From NCBI RefSeq assembly GCF_001679785.1, contig NZ_CP016286.1, positions 4,164,501 to 4,228,500 on the forward strand: a DNA stretch of 64,000 bases, in the 5' to 3' direction. This DNA is from Rhizobium leguminosarum (GTDB lineage: Bacteria > Pseudomonadota > Alphaproteobacteria > Rhizobiales > Rhizobiaceae). The translations under genes and the position numbers were made by a program. A model generated the notes under the pieces. It had not been told where the DNA came from. It ran no database searches and was given only the letters and a program-made list of their open reading frames with translations. Positions 18,747 to 27,611 of the stretch are shown here, one piece after another (the first letter of the stretch is position 1; each line of letters starts with the position of its first letter).

Positions 18747-20378
18747 GTGGCCTACACTTCGTCGACATTGGCGCCTTTGCGGCACGATACCTACCGCACC
18801 ATCTGGTTCGCGAGCCTTTCTTCAAATTTCGGCGGCCTGATCCAGGCGGTCGGTGCCGCCTGGATGATGACGACGATCACCGCCTCGGAGGACATGGTCG
18901 CGCTGGTGCAGACCTCGACGGCGCTGCCGATCATGCTGTTTTCGCTAATATCGGGTGCGCTGGCCGACAATTATGACCGCCGCCGGGTCATGCTGACGGC
19001 GCAGTGCATGATGCTCACGGTCTCGGCGCTGCTGACGGCATCAGCCCTGCTCGGCTGGATCACGCCCTGGTTGCTGCTCTTCTTCACCTTCCTGATCGGC
19101 TGCGGCACCGCGCTCAACAATCCCTCCTGGCAGGCCTCGGTCGGCGACATGGTGCCGCGTGCCGATCTGCCGGCAGCGGTCACGCTGAACAGCATGGGTT
19201 TCAACATCACCCGCAGCGTCGGCCCGGCGATCGGCGGCGTCATCGTGGCTGCTGCCGGCGCGGCCGCGGCCTTCGCGGTGAACACGCTGAGTTACCTCGC
19301 CTTGATCTATGCCCTGCTGCGCTGGCGTCCAGTCGCGCCCGTCTCGACCCTGCCGCGCGAGGCGCTCGGCAGCGCCATCTTCGCCGGCCTGCGTTATGTC
19401 TCGATGTCGCCCAATCTCGAAAAGGTCCTTATCAGGGGACTGCTCTTCGGCATCGGCGCCAGCTCGATCCTGGCGCTGCTGCCGGTCGTCGCCCTCGATC
19501 TCGTTGCCGGCGGGCCGCTGACCTACGGTTTCATGCTCGGCGCCTTCGGCATCGGCGCGATTGGCGGTGCGGTGCTGAATGCCAGGCTTCGCCAGGTGCT
19601 TTCCAGCGAGATGATCATCCGCCTCTCCTTTGCCGGTTTTGCACTGAGTGCTGTCATCGCAGCCTTGAGCCCGAGTGCCGTCCTCACCTCTGCCGGGCTG
19701 CTCATCTCCGGCGCCTGCTGGGTCTCGGCACTTTCGCTGTTCAACACCATCGTCCAGCTTTCGACGCCGCGCTGGGTGGTCGGCCGGGCGCTGTCGCTTT
19801 ATCAGACCGTCACCTTCGGCGGCATCGCCGGCGGTAGTTGGCTGTGGGGCGTCGCCGCGGATCGCTACGGTGTCGCCGATGCGCTGCTGATGTCATCCGT
19901 CGTCATGCTGCTCGGCATCGCGATCGGCCTGCGTTTTTCCATGCCGGCCTTCGCCTCGCTCAACCTCGATCCGCTGAACCGCTTCACCGAACCGGCCCTC
20001 AGTCTCGACATCACGCCGCGCAGCGGCCCGATCGTCATCCAGGTCGACTACGAGATTGCCGACGAGGACCTTGCCGAGTTCATGGAATTGATGGGCGAGC
20101 GTCGCCGTATCCGCATCCGCGACGGCGCCCGCAACTGGGCGCTGATGCGTGATCTCGAAAATCCCAGCCTTTGGACGGAAACCTACCATACGCCGACCTG
20201 GGTCGAATACATAAGGCACAATCAACGGCGCACGCAGGCCGATGCCGAAAACACCGACAGGCTGCGTGCGCTTCACCGCGGCGAAGGTCCGCTGCATGTT
20301 CACCGCATGATCGAACGCCAGGCCATTCCGCCTGATAACGACGTCTTCCACAAGGCGCCGATCGATCTGCATCATTGA
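18747..20378 (+). CDS. MFS exporter (EntS/MFS_3 type) with C-terminal soluble domain
   Basis: GTG 18747 is preceded by GGGAGA; the product is 543 residues. Residues 15-405 form about 12 helices with MFS signatures LADNYDRRR near residue 74 and WQASVGDMVPR near 128. These are characteristic of the MFS_3 branch that includes the enterobactin exporter EntS and multidrug exporters. The last ~120 residues are soluble and acidic/basic mixed, with VDYEIADEDLAEFMELM near 430, resembling a ferredoxin-like ABM-type monooxygenase fold that is often fused to this branch. Substrate unknown; siderophore or drug efflux is possible. It is divergent from rimP. Confidence 0.8.
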   Translation: MAYTSSTLAPLRHDTYRTIWFASLSSNFGGLIQAVGAAWMMTTITASEDMVALVQTSTALPIMLFSLISGALADNYDRRRVMLTAQCMMLTVSALLTASALLGWITPWLLLFFTFLIGCGTALNNPSWQASVGDMVPRADLPAAVTLNSMGFNITRSVGPAIGGVIVAAAGAAAAFAVNTLSYLALIYALLRWRPVAPVSTLPREALGSAIFAGLRYVSMSPNLEKVLIRGLLFGIGASSILALLPVVALDLVAGGPLTYGFMLGAFGIGAIGGAVLNARLRQVLSSEMIIRLSFAGFALSAVIAALSPSAVLTSAGLLISGACWVSALSLFNTIVQLSTPRWVVGRALSLYQTVTFGGIAGGSWLWGVAADRYGVADALLMSSVVMLLGIAIGLRFSMPAFASLNLDPLNRFTEPALSLDITPRSGPIVIQVDYEIADEDLAEFMELMGERRRIRIRDGARNWALMRDLENPSLWTETYHTPTWVEYIRHNQRRTQADAENTDRLRALHRGEGPLHVHRMIERQAIPPDNDVFHKAPIDLHH

Positions 20379-20401
20379 GACCATGTGTGCAGGGATCAAA
20401 C

Positions 20402-20857
20402 ATGTATAAATTCAGGCTCGCCCGCCAATCCGACTTGGCTGCCATCGTCCGGCTTCTGGCCGATGACGATCTTGGCGGCAGAAGGGAGATCGTTTCGGAT
20501 CCTGTCGACGCGCGTTATCTCTCGGTCTTTGCCGCGATCGAGGCGGACGCCAATCAGCTTCTGGCCGTCGCCAATGACGCGACCGATCGGGTCGTCGGCT
20601 GCCTGCAGCTGAGTTTTGTTCCCGGTCTTTCGAGGACGGGCATGTGGCGCGGCCAGATCGAAAGCGTGCGTGTCGTAAGCGATCTTCGCGGTTCTGGCCT
20701 CGGCGCACAATTCATCGAATGGGCGATCGCCCAATGCGCCGAGCGCGGCTGCGGCCTGGTGCAGCTGACATCGGACAAAACGCGGGGGGATGCGATCCGC
20801 TTCTACGAGAGGCTCGGTTTCGTCGCCAGCCATGAGGGTTTGAAACGCAATCTCTGA
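20402..20857 (+). CDS. GNAT-family N-acetyltransferase
   Basis: ATG 20402 is preceded by AGGGA; an in-frame ATG at 20375 overlaps the MFS stop and lacks a good site. The product is 151 residues of a single GNAT domain: acetyl-CoA motif A is visible as SVRVVSDLRGSGLGAQFIEW (about residues 87-106), and motif B as GDAIRFYERLGF near 132-143. The substrate is not identifiable; small GNATs of this type acetylate amino compounds or protein N-termini. It is 23 bases after the MFS gene, so the two may be co-transcribed. Confidence 0.85.
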   Translation: MYKFRLARQSDLAAIVRLLADDDLGGRREIVSDPVDARYLSVFAAIEADANQLLAVANDATDRVVGCLQLSFVPGLSRTGMWRGQIESVRVVSDLRGSGLGAQFIEWAIAQCAERGCGLVQLTSDKTRGDAIRFYERLGFVASHEGLKRNL

Positions 20858-20858
20858 A

Positions 20859-20925
20859 GCAATTCCAGGAAAAGTGTGAAGCGGTTTTCCCAGGCAAAGC
20901 GCGAAGCGATTTTGCCGGGAATTGC
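20859..20925. repeat. RIME-like palindrome family E
   Basis: Arms GCAATTCC / GGAATTGC enclose the loop core AAAAGTGTGAAGCGGTTTT found in families A and C, then a second, similar internal unit with GCGCGAAGCGATTTTGCC. It starts 2 bases after the GNAT stop. Confidence 0.7.
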
Positions 20926-20986
20926 GTAAAACAAAAAATAAGAGCGGTTCTGTGCTTCCATGAAAACTGAACCGCTCTGAAGCCGG

Positions 20987-22255
20987 TTACTTCAGCTTTC
21001 CCTTCATCGTGGCCTCGGGAAAACATGTCGGCTTCATGCCGTTCTTTGCCTGCCACTGGCCGATCGAACGCCGGGTCTTGTAGCCCGGCAGGCCGTCGGA
21101 GCCGCCGACATCATAGCCCTGCCGTTCCAGCGCCTTCTGCATGGCGGCGACATCCGAGCGCAGCATCTTGCCGACATCGCCCCATCCGCCCTGGAAGGCG
21201 CCGCCATTATAGGCGATCCGGTCGGCGAGGTTGCCGATATAGAGCGCGTAGAGATCGGAATTATTATATTCCTTGATGACGTAGAAATTCGGCGTGACGA
21301 TGAATTCCGGTCCGTCGCGGCCGGCCGGAACCAGCATCATGCCCTCAGCCTTCATCTCGCCGGAGAGAAAGCCCTTGCCGGAGATGCGGTCGATGCCGAG
21401 CGAGGCCCAGTGCGACAGCGGCTTTGCCAGATCGGGTCCTTCCTGCGCGCAGGAGACCGTCTCGGGTATCGACACCTCAAAGCCCCAGTCGCGGCCGCGC
21501 TGCCAGCCTTTCTTGACCAGGTAATTGGCGATCGAAGCGAGCGTATCGGGCACCGAGGTCCAGATATTGCGGTGACCGTCGCCATCGAAATCCACGGCAT
21601 ATTTCAGATAGCTGGTCGGCATGAATTGCGGCTGGCCGAGTGCGCCCGCCCACGAACCCTTGAAATTCGCAGGTGTGACGTCGCCGCCATCGAGAATATG
21701 GAGTGCGGCCACCAGCTCGGTGCGGAACATCTCCTTGCGCGTCGACATGAAGGCCTTGGTCGCCAGCACCTCGATCGCCGAATTCGGGATCTTCGCCGCA
21801 CCGAAGCCGGTCTCACGGCCCCAGATGGCCAGCACGATCGAGCCCGGCACGCCATAGGTCTTTTCGATCCGCTTCAGCGTCGAGCCGTATTGGGCGGCAA
21901 AGCCGCGTCCCGTTGCGGCAAGCTTCTTCAGCTGGTCTTCGTTGAAATAGGGAGCGGGCGAGGAAAATTCGGCCTGCGTCTGCTTCTGCTCCTTCGGCGG
22001 CGGGAAACCGGGCGGGGCGAGATCGGGCAGGTTCCAGTTCAGCGTGATGCCGGAGAAAGCGGCATGAAAGACCTTCTCCGAAATGCCGTTCGCCTTCGCC
22101 TCCGGCCAGAGGTCGCTCTGCACCCATTTCTCGAACTGCGCCTCGACATCGGCCTTGGAGGCGGCGAGGGCAGGCAGAGGCATTAGAGCGGTTGCGAGTA
22201 TAAGGACAAACGATATGACCTCCCACGGCCCACCCCCCTCTGCCCTGCCGGGCAT
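20987..22255 (-). CDS. Lytic murein transglycosylase (MltB/SLT_2 type) with peptidoglycan-binding domain
   Basis: The best start, ATG 22255, lies inside a dispersed repeat arm; the frame stays open to 22435. From it the product is 422 residues: a short unusual lead-in, a hydrophobic signal segment (about residues 13-32, ending PALAASK), then the SLT_2 domain with the catalytic-region GRETGFG near residue 150 and GALGQPQFMPTSYL near 204, and a C-terminal PG_binding_1 domain (about 355-415, LERQGYDVGGSDG). It cleaves glycan strands between MurNAc and GlcNAc to 1,6-anhydro ends in the periplasm. It is 176 bases downstream of recR. Confidence 0.85.
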   Translation of the reverse strand: MPGRAEGGGPWEVISFVLILATALMPLPALAASKADVEAQFEKWVQSDLWPEAKANGISEKVFHAAFSGITLNWNLPDLAPPGFPPPKEQKQTQAEFSSPAPYFNEDQLKKLAATGRGFAAQYGSTLKRIEKTYGVPGSIVLAIWGRETGFGAAKIPNSAIEVLATKAFMSTRKEMFRTELVAALHILDGGDVTPANFKGSWAGALGQPQFMPTSYLKYAVDFDGDGHRNIWTSVPDTLASIANYLVKKGWQRGRDWGFEVSIPETVSCAQEGPDLAKPLSHWASLGIDRISGKGFLSGEMKAEGMMLVPAGRDGPEFIVTPNFYVIKEYNNSDLYALYIGNLADRIAYNGGAFQGGWGDVGKMLRSDVAAMQKALERQGYDVGGSDGLPGYKTRRSIGQWQAKNGMKPTCFPEATMKGKLK

Positions 22256-22408
22256 CTCCCCCACAGGGGGGGAGATCGGAAACAGGCCACGTTTCGCCCC
22301 TAGTAGCAGTTGCACGTATTGAAGCGTTGAAACGCGAGGAACGGATGAGCGTGCCTCTAGCCGATCTCCCCCCTTGTGGGGGAGATGCCCGGCAGGGCAG
22401 AGGGGGGT
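22232..22408. repeat. Inverted pair of 48-bp REP-like units (MITE/REPIN-like)
   Basis: Two 48-base arms at 22232-22279 and 22361-22408 are inverted copies with one difference, separated by 81 bases. Each arm itself contains palindromic pieces (CTGCCCTGCCGGGCA and CATCTCCCCC..GGGGGGAGAT). Such units are scattered in rhizobial genomes. The left arm overlaps the start of the transglycosylase gene; the right arm ends 23 bases from the recR stop. Confidence 0.8.
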
Positions 22409-22431
22409 ATCTTTCGGCATATGCAAATCCC

Positions 22432-23037
22432 TCATATCACAGTCCGCGCTCGAAGCGCGGCTGCAAGTGTGCCCTCGTCGAGATAGTCGAGTTCGCCGCC
22501 GACGGGCACGCCATGCGCCAGCCGCGTGATCTTCACGTCGAGCCCCTGCAGCTGGTCGGTGATGTAATGCGCCGTCGTCTGTCCCTCGACCGTGGCATTG
22601 ACCGCGATGATCAGTTCCCGGATGCCGCCTTCGCCGACCCTGTCGATCAGCCCGCGAATATTGAGATCGTCAGGACCGACCCCGTCAAGCGGCGACAGCG
22701 TGCCGCCGAGCACGTGATAGGCGGCATTCATCGCGCCTGCCCGTTCCAGCGCCCAGAGATCCGAGACGTCCTCGACGACGATGATGACGGATTGATCGCG
22801 TTGGACGTCGGTGCAGACAATGCAGGGATCGACCGTATCGACATTGCCGCAGCGCGAGCAGATCTTCACCTTGTCATAGGCTTCGCCCATCGCATTCGAC
22901 AGCGGGCCGAGCAGCTGGTCCTTCTTCTTGATCAGATGCAGTGCCGCCCGGCGCGCCGAGCGCGGCCCGAGGCCCGGCACCTTTGCCAGAAGCTGGATGA
23001 GTTTTTCGATTTCTGGGCCGGTGACTCGTTTTGCCAT
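22432..23037 (-). CDS. recR: Recombination mediator RecR
   Basis: The product is 201 residues, the usual RecR length. The order is an N-terminal HhH region ([17 protein letters not shown], residues 18-34), a C4 zinc finger ([16 protein letters not shown], about 60-75), and a Toprim domain with [12 protein letters not shown] near 87 and the C-terminal [17 protein letters not shown]. RecR with RecF and RecO loads RecA on gapped DNA. In many bacteria recR follows dnaX-ybaB directly; here a MOSC gene on the other strand, a repeat and an IS element separate them. recF is also in this window (38641). Confidence 0.96.
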   Translation of the reverse strand: MAKRVTGPEIEKLIQLLAKVPGLGPRSARRAALHLIKKKDQLLGPLSNAMGEAYDKVKICSRCGNVDTVDPCIVCTDVQRDQSVIIVVEDVSDLWALERAGAMNAAYHVLGGTLSPLDGVGPDDLNIRGLIDRVGEGGIRELIIAVNATVEGQTTAHYITDQLQGLDVKITRLAHGVPVGGELDYLDEGTLAAALRARTVI

Positions 23038-23094
23038 GCGCCGTTCTTAACTGATATGGAACGGAAACGGAATCGCGGAAGGATTGGCCATCCC

Positions 23095-23724
23095 ATGAAA
23101 ATCCTGGCCTTATGCACCGGCAATCCGGAAAGACTGCCGGGCAAGAGCTACAAGACCGGCATCTTCAAACATGCCGTCAACGGCGCCGTGATGATTGACG
23201 CCGAAGGTCCTGTCGGCGATGCGATCTGCAACCGCAAACACCATGGCGGCGTCGACCAGGCTGTTTATATCGAGGGATCGCTGACGCTCGACTGGTGGGC
23301 GCAGGAGCTGGGCCGACCCTACGAGGCCGGTACTTTCGGCGAGAACATGGTGATATCGGATCTCGACAATCGCGACGTCGCCGTCGGCGACCGCTTCGCC
23401 GCTGGCGATCTCATCCTCGAAGTCACGGCATGCCGTATGCCCTGCGCCACCTTCGCCGTCAGAATGGCCGATCCGAAATTCGTCAAGCGTTACACCGCCG
23501 CCGCCCGTCCCGGCATCTATTGCCGCGTCATCCGGGGCGGCGTGGCCGAGCCCGGGATGCCGATGGAATACACGCCTTTTTCCGGAGATAAGATTACGAT
23601 GCCCGAGCTAATGGAGACCTTCGGCCGAAGGCTTCAGGGCGCAGATCGGGCGCGATATCTCGCGGCCCCAATTCACTACAAGCTTCGGGCCATGTTGGAA
23701 TCCCAAGCCGACGAAGCGCACTAA
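23095..23724 (+). CDS. MOSC domain protein (YiiM-like)
   Basis: ATG 23095 is preceded by GGAAGG; the product is 209 residues. The MOSC core has KHHGGVDQAVY near residue 45, GTFGENMVISDLD near 80 and the conserved cysteine in CRMPCATFAVRM near 113-124, which in MOSC proteins is thought to bind the sulfur carried to molybdenum cofactor-related chemistry. Stand-alone YiiM-type proteins reduce or detoxify N-hydroxylated bases in E. coli; that role here is inference. It is divergent from recR with a 57-base gap. Its stop codon abuts a RIME-like repeat, now split by the IS. Confidence 0.82.
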   Translation: MKILALCTGNPERLPGKSYKTGIFKHAVNGAVMIDAEGPVGDAICNRKHHGGVDQAVYIEGSLTLDWWAQELGRPYEAGTFGENMVISDLDNRDVAVGDRFAAGDLILEVTACRMPCATFAVRMADPKFVKRYTAAARPGIYCRVIRGGVAEPGMPMEYTPFSGDKITMPELMETFGRRLQGADRARYLAAPIHYKLRAMLESQADEAH

Positions 23725-23753
23725 AGCATGTCGCGCAAAAGTGTGCAGCGGTT
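23725..23753. repeat. Left half of RIME-like palindrome A copy 3, cut by the IS
   Basis: AGCATGTCGCGC followed by AAAAGTGTGCAGCGGTT matches the left half of the family A repeat (compare 57057-57085) and then stops abruptly at the IS boundary. The missing half resumes at 25234. Confidence 0.85.
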
Positions 23754-24071
23754 GTCTAATCGCATTGCCGTAGTCAAGGTTATTTTGGCATTGGCATTGG
23801 CTCCGTTTTGAGAACGCGCAACGCGCCGTATTCGATTTGTTGGGCGATGTTGTCTTCAAAGCTGTCCAGCGCCGGGAGCAGGGTTGTCTGCGCGGTCGAC
23901 ACCTGGTCGCCGCATAATGGGTCTTCGCAGGCAGGACCTTCCTATGTTTTGCGCGCAGTCTCAATGAGCTGCAGCCGCTACAGCGGAATGATCCGACCCA
24001 CGCCCGCAGCTGGGACGCTCAGTGCCTCACATCAGGTTTGACGCGCTGAGGGAAGAAGGCCGACACTTCGC
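23754..24071 (-). ncRNA. Candidate seeker/bridge RNA region of the IS
   Basis: In IS1111-group elements the guide RNA is encoded in the non-coding end downstream of the transposase, which is this segment. It has no convincing ORF. It contains ATGTTTTGCG at 23944-23953, identical to the IS-target junction at 25231-25240, and CAGCGG at 23981-23986, identical to the left target flank. RNA ends and fold are not determined; this is inference from family knowledge plus the short matches. Confidence 0.4.
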
Positions 24072-25103
24072 TTATGCAGCAGCACCGGCCGATCTGTCGA
24101 AGACGTCTCCTGTCTTGAGCATGCTGTGCATGATGACCGCAAGCTTTCGGGCGACCGCCACTGCAGCGCGCTTGAAGCCCAGCCGCTCACGCAGCTTAAG
24201 CCCCCAGCTTTTGAGACTGCTCTCGTTCCTGGCACCGGTTCTCGTGAGGATCACCGTCGCCGCTTCATAAAGCAGCGCCCGCAGATAGGGGTCGCCTCTT
24301 CGAGAGATATGGCCGTCATAGTCGACCTCGCCTGACTGGTAGCGCCGCGTTGTCAGCCCGAGCCAGGCGCCCACCGATCGCGACGTTTTGAAGTTGTCTG
24401 GATCTTCAATCGCAGCGACATAGGAGATGGCCGTGACGGCGCCGATGCCCGGGATCGTCATCAACCGCTTCGTCGCCTGGCTCTCCCGTGCTGCTGCGAC
24501 CAGCTGGCGGTCAAGATTGGCGGCGCGCATGCGTATGCCGTGCCACGCCTCGAGCAGCGGCAATATGATCTTCGCAAGGCCGTCATTCCCATCCAGGAGT
24601 TGCCTCACATTGCCATCAAACACCCGACCTGTTCCCTTGGGGACGATAAGACCGAACGTCTTCATCACACCGCGGATCTGGTTGCTAAGCTGGGTTGAGA
24701 TATTCAGGAGCTGATTGCGGGCCGCCACCAGCGTGCGTGTCAGCATGCTGTCGAAAGCCTTGACCCGGACGGCCTTATAAAAACCGGCTTCGGCCAGGTG
24801 AGCCAAGCCGTCCGCATCATTGCTATCGGTCTTGTTGAGCGTCTCGTTTAAGATCTTTTGTGCGTGCCGTGCTTCGATGCAGATCGCCGGCACGCCTTCC
24901 TTGATCAGCCCATGATAGAACCATGTCGATAACGGCCCCGTCTCGAAAACAACGCGCTTGGCGTGCGGGGCATGCTTGCGGATCATCTCGGCTACAAGTT
25001 TGGGGTCCGAAGCGCACTTCCCCCGCCAGATCCGCTTACCGTCCTGTCGGATTGAGATCGCAGTCTCTTTCAATGAAACATCAAGCCCGATATATTGGTC
25101 CAT
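24072..25103 (-). CDS. IS110/IS1111-family DEDD transposase
   Basis: ATG 25103 is chosen because GGAGAG lies upstream; the product is 343 residues. The RuvC-like N-terminal domain shows Asp8 in YIGLDVS, Glu54 in VFETG and the KTDSNDAD cluster at 91-98, giving the DEDD set. The C-terminal Tnp_20 domain has IPGIGAVTA near 218 with a serine in RYQSGE (Ser257) and ISRRGDPYL near 266, as expected for the catalytic serine region. The gene is uninterrupted, so the element could still be active. Such transposases act with a structured guide RNA as recombinases, usually leaving no or very short duplications. Confidence 0.92.
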   Translation of the reverse strand: MDQYIGLDVSLKETAISIRQDGKRIWRGKCASDPKLVAEMIRKHAPHAKRVVFETGPLSTWFYHGLIKEGVPAICIEARHAQKILNETLNKTDSNDADGLAHLAEAGFYKAVRVKAFDSMLTRTLVAARNQLLNISTQLSNQIRGVMKTFGLIVPKGTGRVFDGNVRQLLDGNDGLAKIILPLLEAWHGIRMRAANLDRQLVAAARESQATKRLMTIPGIGAVTAISYVAAIEDPDNFKTSRSVGAWLGLTTRRYQSGEVDYDGHISRRGDPYLRALLYEAATVILTRTGARNESSLKSWGLKLRERLGFKRAAVAVARKLAVIMHSMLKTGDVFDRSAGAAA

Positions 25104-25233
25104 GGTTGCTCTCCGTTCGATGTTTGGGCCCGGTTCCAATCGTGAGCCCGTTTTTCCATCTTATCGGGGGCAACCACCCCTGCCATCATCTTATAAATAT
25201 GACCTGGGGTGATCGCGCCGCGATTACCCCATG

Positions 25234-25312
25234 TTTTGCGACAACGGCATGCGTAAAAACAAAAAGCTAAAGCGCGACGAGCGAATCCGAAAGATCGCGA
25301 CGCGCTTTAGAT
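25234..25312. repeat. Right half of RIME-like palindrome A copy 3 plus B module
   Basis: TTTTGCGACAAC followed by GGCATGCGT completes the repeat begun at 23725. The B module follows, with AAAGCGCGACG and GCGACGCGCTTT arms (about 25269-25310), as in the copies at 44589 and 57057. Confidence 0.85.
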
Positions 25313-25340
25313 CACTTGACACCTTGATATGAGGGCCGCC

Positions 25341-25664
25341 TCAGAATGGAAGCTTGAAGCCCGGTGGGATCGGCAGGCCGGCCGTCAGCGCTTTGGTCTT
25401 TTCGGCGGCGAGTGCCTCGGCCTTGTCCTTGGCGTCCTTGTGGGCGGCGACGATCAGGTCTTCGAGGATCTCGACATCGTCTTCCTTGAACAGCGACGGG
25501 TCGATCTTCAGGCTCTTCAGCTCGCCCTTGCCCGTGATGACCACGGCGACGAGACCGCCGCCCGCTTTGCCTTCGGCCGTGAGCTCGGCGATCTCCGCCT
25601 GCATCTGCTCCATCTTGGCCTGCATTTCCTTGACTTTGCCCATCATGCCCATGATGTCGCGCAT
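25341..25664 (-). CDS. YbaB/EbfC nucleoid-associated protein
   Basis: The product is 107 residues, the normal size. The helical N-terminus is rich in Met, Lys and Gln ([20 protein letters not shown], residues 7-26), followed by the conserved [21 protein letters not shown] strand region, where the family binds DNA as a dimer. The C-terminus ends [12 protein letters not shown], the typical glycine/proline tail. It starts 22 bases after dnaX, so dnaX-ybaB form a unit. recR, normally next, is displaced by the IS and MOSC gene. Confidence 0.94.
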   Translation of the reverse strand: MRDIMGMMGKVKEMQAKMEQMQAEIAELTAEGKAGGGLVAVVITGKGELKSLKIDPSLFKEDDVEILEDLIVAAHKDAKDKAEALAAEKTKALTAGLPIPPGFKLPF

Positions 25665-25686
25665 CGTCTCGCTCCTTCTTGAAACC

Positions 25687-27564
25687 TCAGAATTCTATGT
25701 CGTCGCCCGGCAGGATGTCACCTTCCTCGGATTCGGCGGCGGCCGGCGGCGTCGCCTCGCCTTCCTCCTCCGGTTCGGGCGCCCGCACGCGCACGTCGAT
25801 GATTTTGGCACCGGGAAAATGCGCAAGGATTGCCGCCACGTCAGGGTCCTGACGCGCGTCGATCACATGCTGTTCCCGCGTCCTGGCCTCCGCTTCGACA
25901 AGCGTCGGCTGACCCTCGTCGCGGCTGAGGCTGACGATCCAGTGGATGCCGGTCCATTCCTTAAGCTTGACGGCCAGCTCGTTGAGCAGCGTCGTCGGCG
26001 CACCGGGAGCCAGGCTGACGTCGAGCCGGCCGGCTTCAATCCGGACCGGGCGCAGGAAGGTGCGCACCATCGCCTTCAGCTTCGGATCGCGTTTCTCGGT
26101 GGCTAGGTTGACGATATCGTTGACCGAATTGACCGGGACGAGCGGCTTTAATGCTTCCGCCGGTTTCGGCTGGATCCGCCCGACAGCCATGGTCTCGGGC
26201 TGGCTGCTCGGCACGGCTCGCAGCATCGCCACCGGCGCGGAAGGCTGTGGCGGGCTCGGTGCGGTTTCCGCGGCGCGCGCCACGACACTGTTCTGATAGG
26301 AAACCCGTGTCCCGTTGCCGCCGCCATTGCCGGACGGCGGAGAGGAGGGCCGTGTCCCGGCATTGTCGCCGGAAAATTCGGCAAGCCGCCGCGCCGCGTC
26401 CTCGGGCGCCGGCAGATGCGCGGCATGTGCAAGCCGGATCAGCACCATCTCGGCGGCCCCTGCCGTCCGTGACGAGCCTTCCGTTTCCGGAATGCCCTTG
26501 AGCAGCATCTGCCAGATCCGCGACAGCGTCGTCACCGCAACGCCCTTGGCAAATTCCGCCGCTTTGGTGCGCTCGACCTCGCTGAGCGAAGGATCGTTTG
26601 CCGCATCCGGTACATATTTCAGCCGCGTCACCAGATGGGTGAAATCGGCAAGGTCGGTCAGCACCACCACCGGATTGGCGCCGGCTTCGTATTGGTTCTG
26701 GAACTCGCCGAGGGCTAAGGCCACATCGCCTTTGACGATATGCTGGAAGAGATCGACGATCCGGGCGCGATCGGCAAGGCCGAGCATGCCGCGCACGGCT
26801 TCCGCCTGCACGACGCCTGCGCCATGAGCGATCGCCTGGTCGAGCAGCGACAGGCCGTCGCGCGCCGAGCCTTCGGCAGCACGCGCGATCATCGCCAGCG
26901 CGTCGGCTTCCGCCTCGATGCCTTCCTTGGCCGCGATCGTCGTGAACAGCCCGACGAGATCGGAGGCGCTGATGCGGCGCAGGTCGAAACGCTGGCAGCG
27001 CGACAGCACGGTGATCGGCACCTTGCGGATCTCGGTGGTGGCGAAGATGAACTTCACATGCTCCGGCGGCTCTTCCAGCGTCTTCAACAGGCCGTTGAAG
27101 GCCTGCGTCGACAGCATATGCACTTCGTCGATGATGTAGACCTTGTAGCGCGCCGAAACCGGCCGGTAGCGCACCTGCTCGATGATCTCGCGGATATCGT
27201 CGATACCGGTATGGGAAGCGGCATCCATCTCGATCACGTCGACATGCCGGCCTTCCATGATTGCCTGGCAGTGCTCGCCCGGCGTGCGAAGGTCGATCGT
27301 CGGCTTGTCGATCTCCGATGTCTTGTAGTTCAGCGCCCGCGCCAGGATGCGCGCCGTCGTCGTCTTGCCGACGCCGCGCACGCCGGTCAGCATGTAGGCT
27401 TGGGCGATGCGACCGGTCTCGAAGGCGTTGGTGAGGGTGCGGACCATCGGCTCCTGGCCGACCATCAGGTCCGTGAAATCCTTGGGGCGGTATTTGCGAG
27501 CCAGCACTCGGTATCCGGTGCCCGTCGAGCCGGCATCTTTTGATTGTCGCTCGGTGTCGCTCAT
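25687..27564 (-). CDS. dnaX: DNA polymerase III subunits gamma/tau
   Basis: ATG 27564 gives 625 residues; the in-frame upstream extension overlaps the SRP RNA and is not coding. The AAA+ clamp-loader module occupies about 20-390: Walker [12 protein letters not shown] near 60, DEVHMLS near 142 (DExH-type Walker B) and sensor 1 [10 protein letters not shown] near 175. Domains IV-V follow, with a Pro/Gly-rich linker near 425-450 and a C-terminal tau region with an acidic tail. I did not find a clear slippery heptamer with stem, so a separate gamma form is not evident. ffs lies just upstream. Confidence 0.95.
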   Translation of the reverse strand: MSDTERQSKDAGSTGTGYRVLARKYRPKDFTDLMVGQEPMVRTLTNAFETGRIAQAYMLTGVRGVGKTTTARILARALNYKTSEIDKPTIDLRTPGEHCQAIMEGRHVDVIEMDAASHTGIDDIREIIEQVRYRPVSARYKVYIIDEVHMLSTQAFNGLLKTLEEPPEHVKFIFATTEIRKVPITVLSRCQRFDLRRISASDLVGLFTTIAAKEGIEAEADALAMIARAAEGSARDGLSLLDQAIAHGAGVVQAEAVRGMLGLADRARIVDLFQHIVKGDVALALGEFQNQYEAGANPVVVLTDLADFTHLVTRLKYVPDAANDPSLSEVERTKAAEFAKGVAVTTLSRIWQMLLKGIPETEGSSRTAGAAEMVLIRLAHAAHLPAPEDAARRLAEFSGDNAGTRPSSPPSGNGGGNGTRVSYQNSVVARAAETAPSPPQPSAPVAMLRAVPSSQPETMAVGRIQPKPAEALKPLVPVNSVNDIVNLATEKRDPKLKAMVRTFLRPVRIEAGRLDVSLAPGAPTTLLNELAVKLKEWTGIHWIVSLSRDEGQPTLVEAEARTREQHVIDARQDPDVAAILAHFPGAKIIDVRVRAPEPEEEGEATPPAAAESEEGDILPGDDIEF

Positions 27565-27611
27565 CGCCCTGCTTGTCGCCCGGACTGTCGGGCACTTCGT
27601 GGAGAGAAGGT

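Larger units (their letters stand above)
23754..25233 (-). mobile_element. IS110-family element, IS1111-like, ~1.48 kb
   Basis: The boundaries come from the split repeat: the left flank ends GCGGTT and the right flank starts TTTTGCG, while intact copies read GCGGTTTTGCG. The element therefore lies between them with an apparent TT duplication. Subterminal inverted repeats TAATCGCATTGC (23757-23768) and, on the other end, TAATCGCGGCGC (complement of 25215-25226) match at 9 of 12. They lie 3 and 7 bases from the ends, the layout I recall for the IS1111 group. One DEDD transposase gene is intact. The transposase-distal end has ~318 non-coding bases. Confidence 0.82.

Noticed and set aside
22232..22408. 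Possible CRISPR-like repeat spacing
   Set aside because: There are only two units, inverted rather than direct, with one spacer; it is a REP-type pair.
25687..27564. Programmed frameshift for a gamma form of DnaX
   Set aside because: No A-run slippery heptamer with a following stem was seen.
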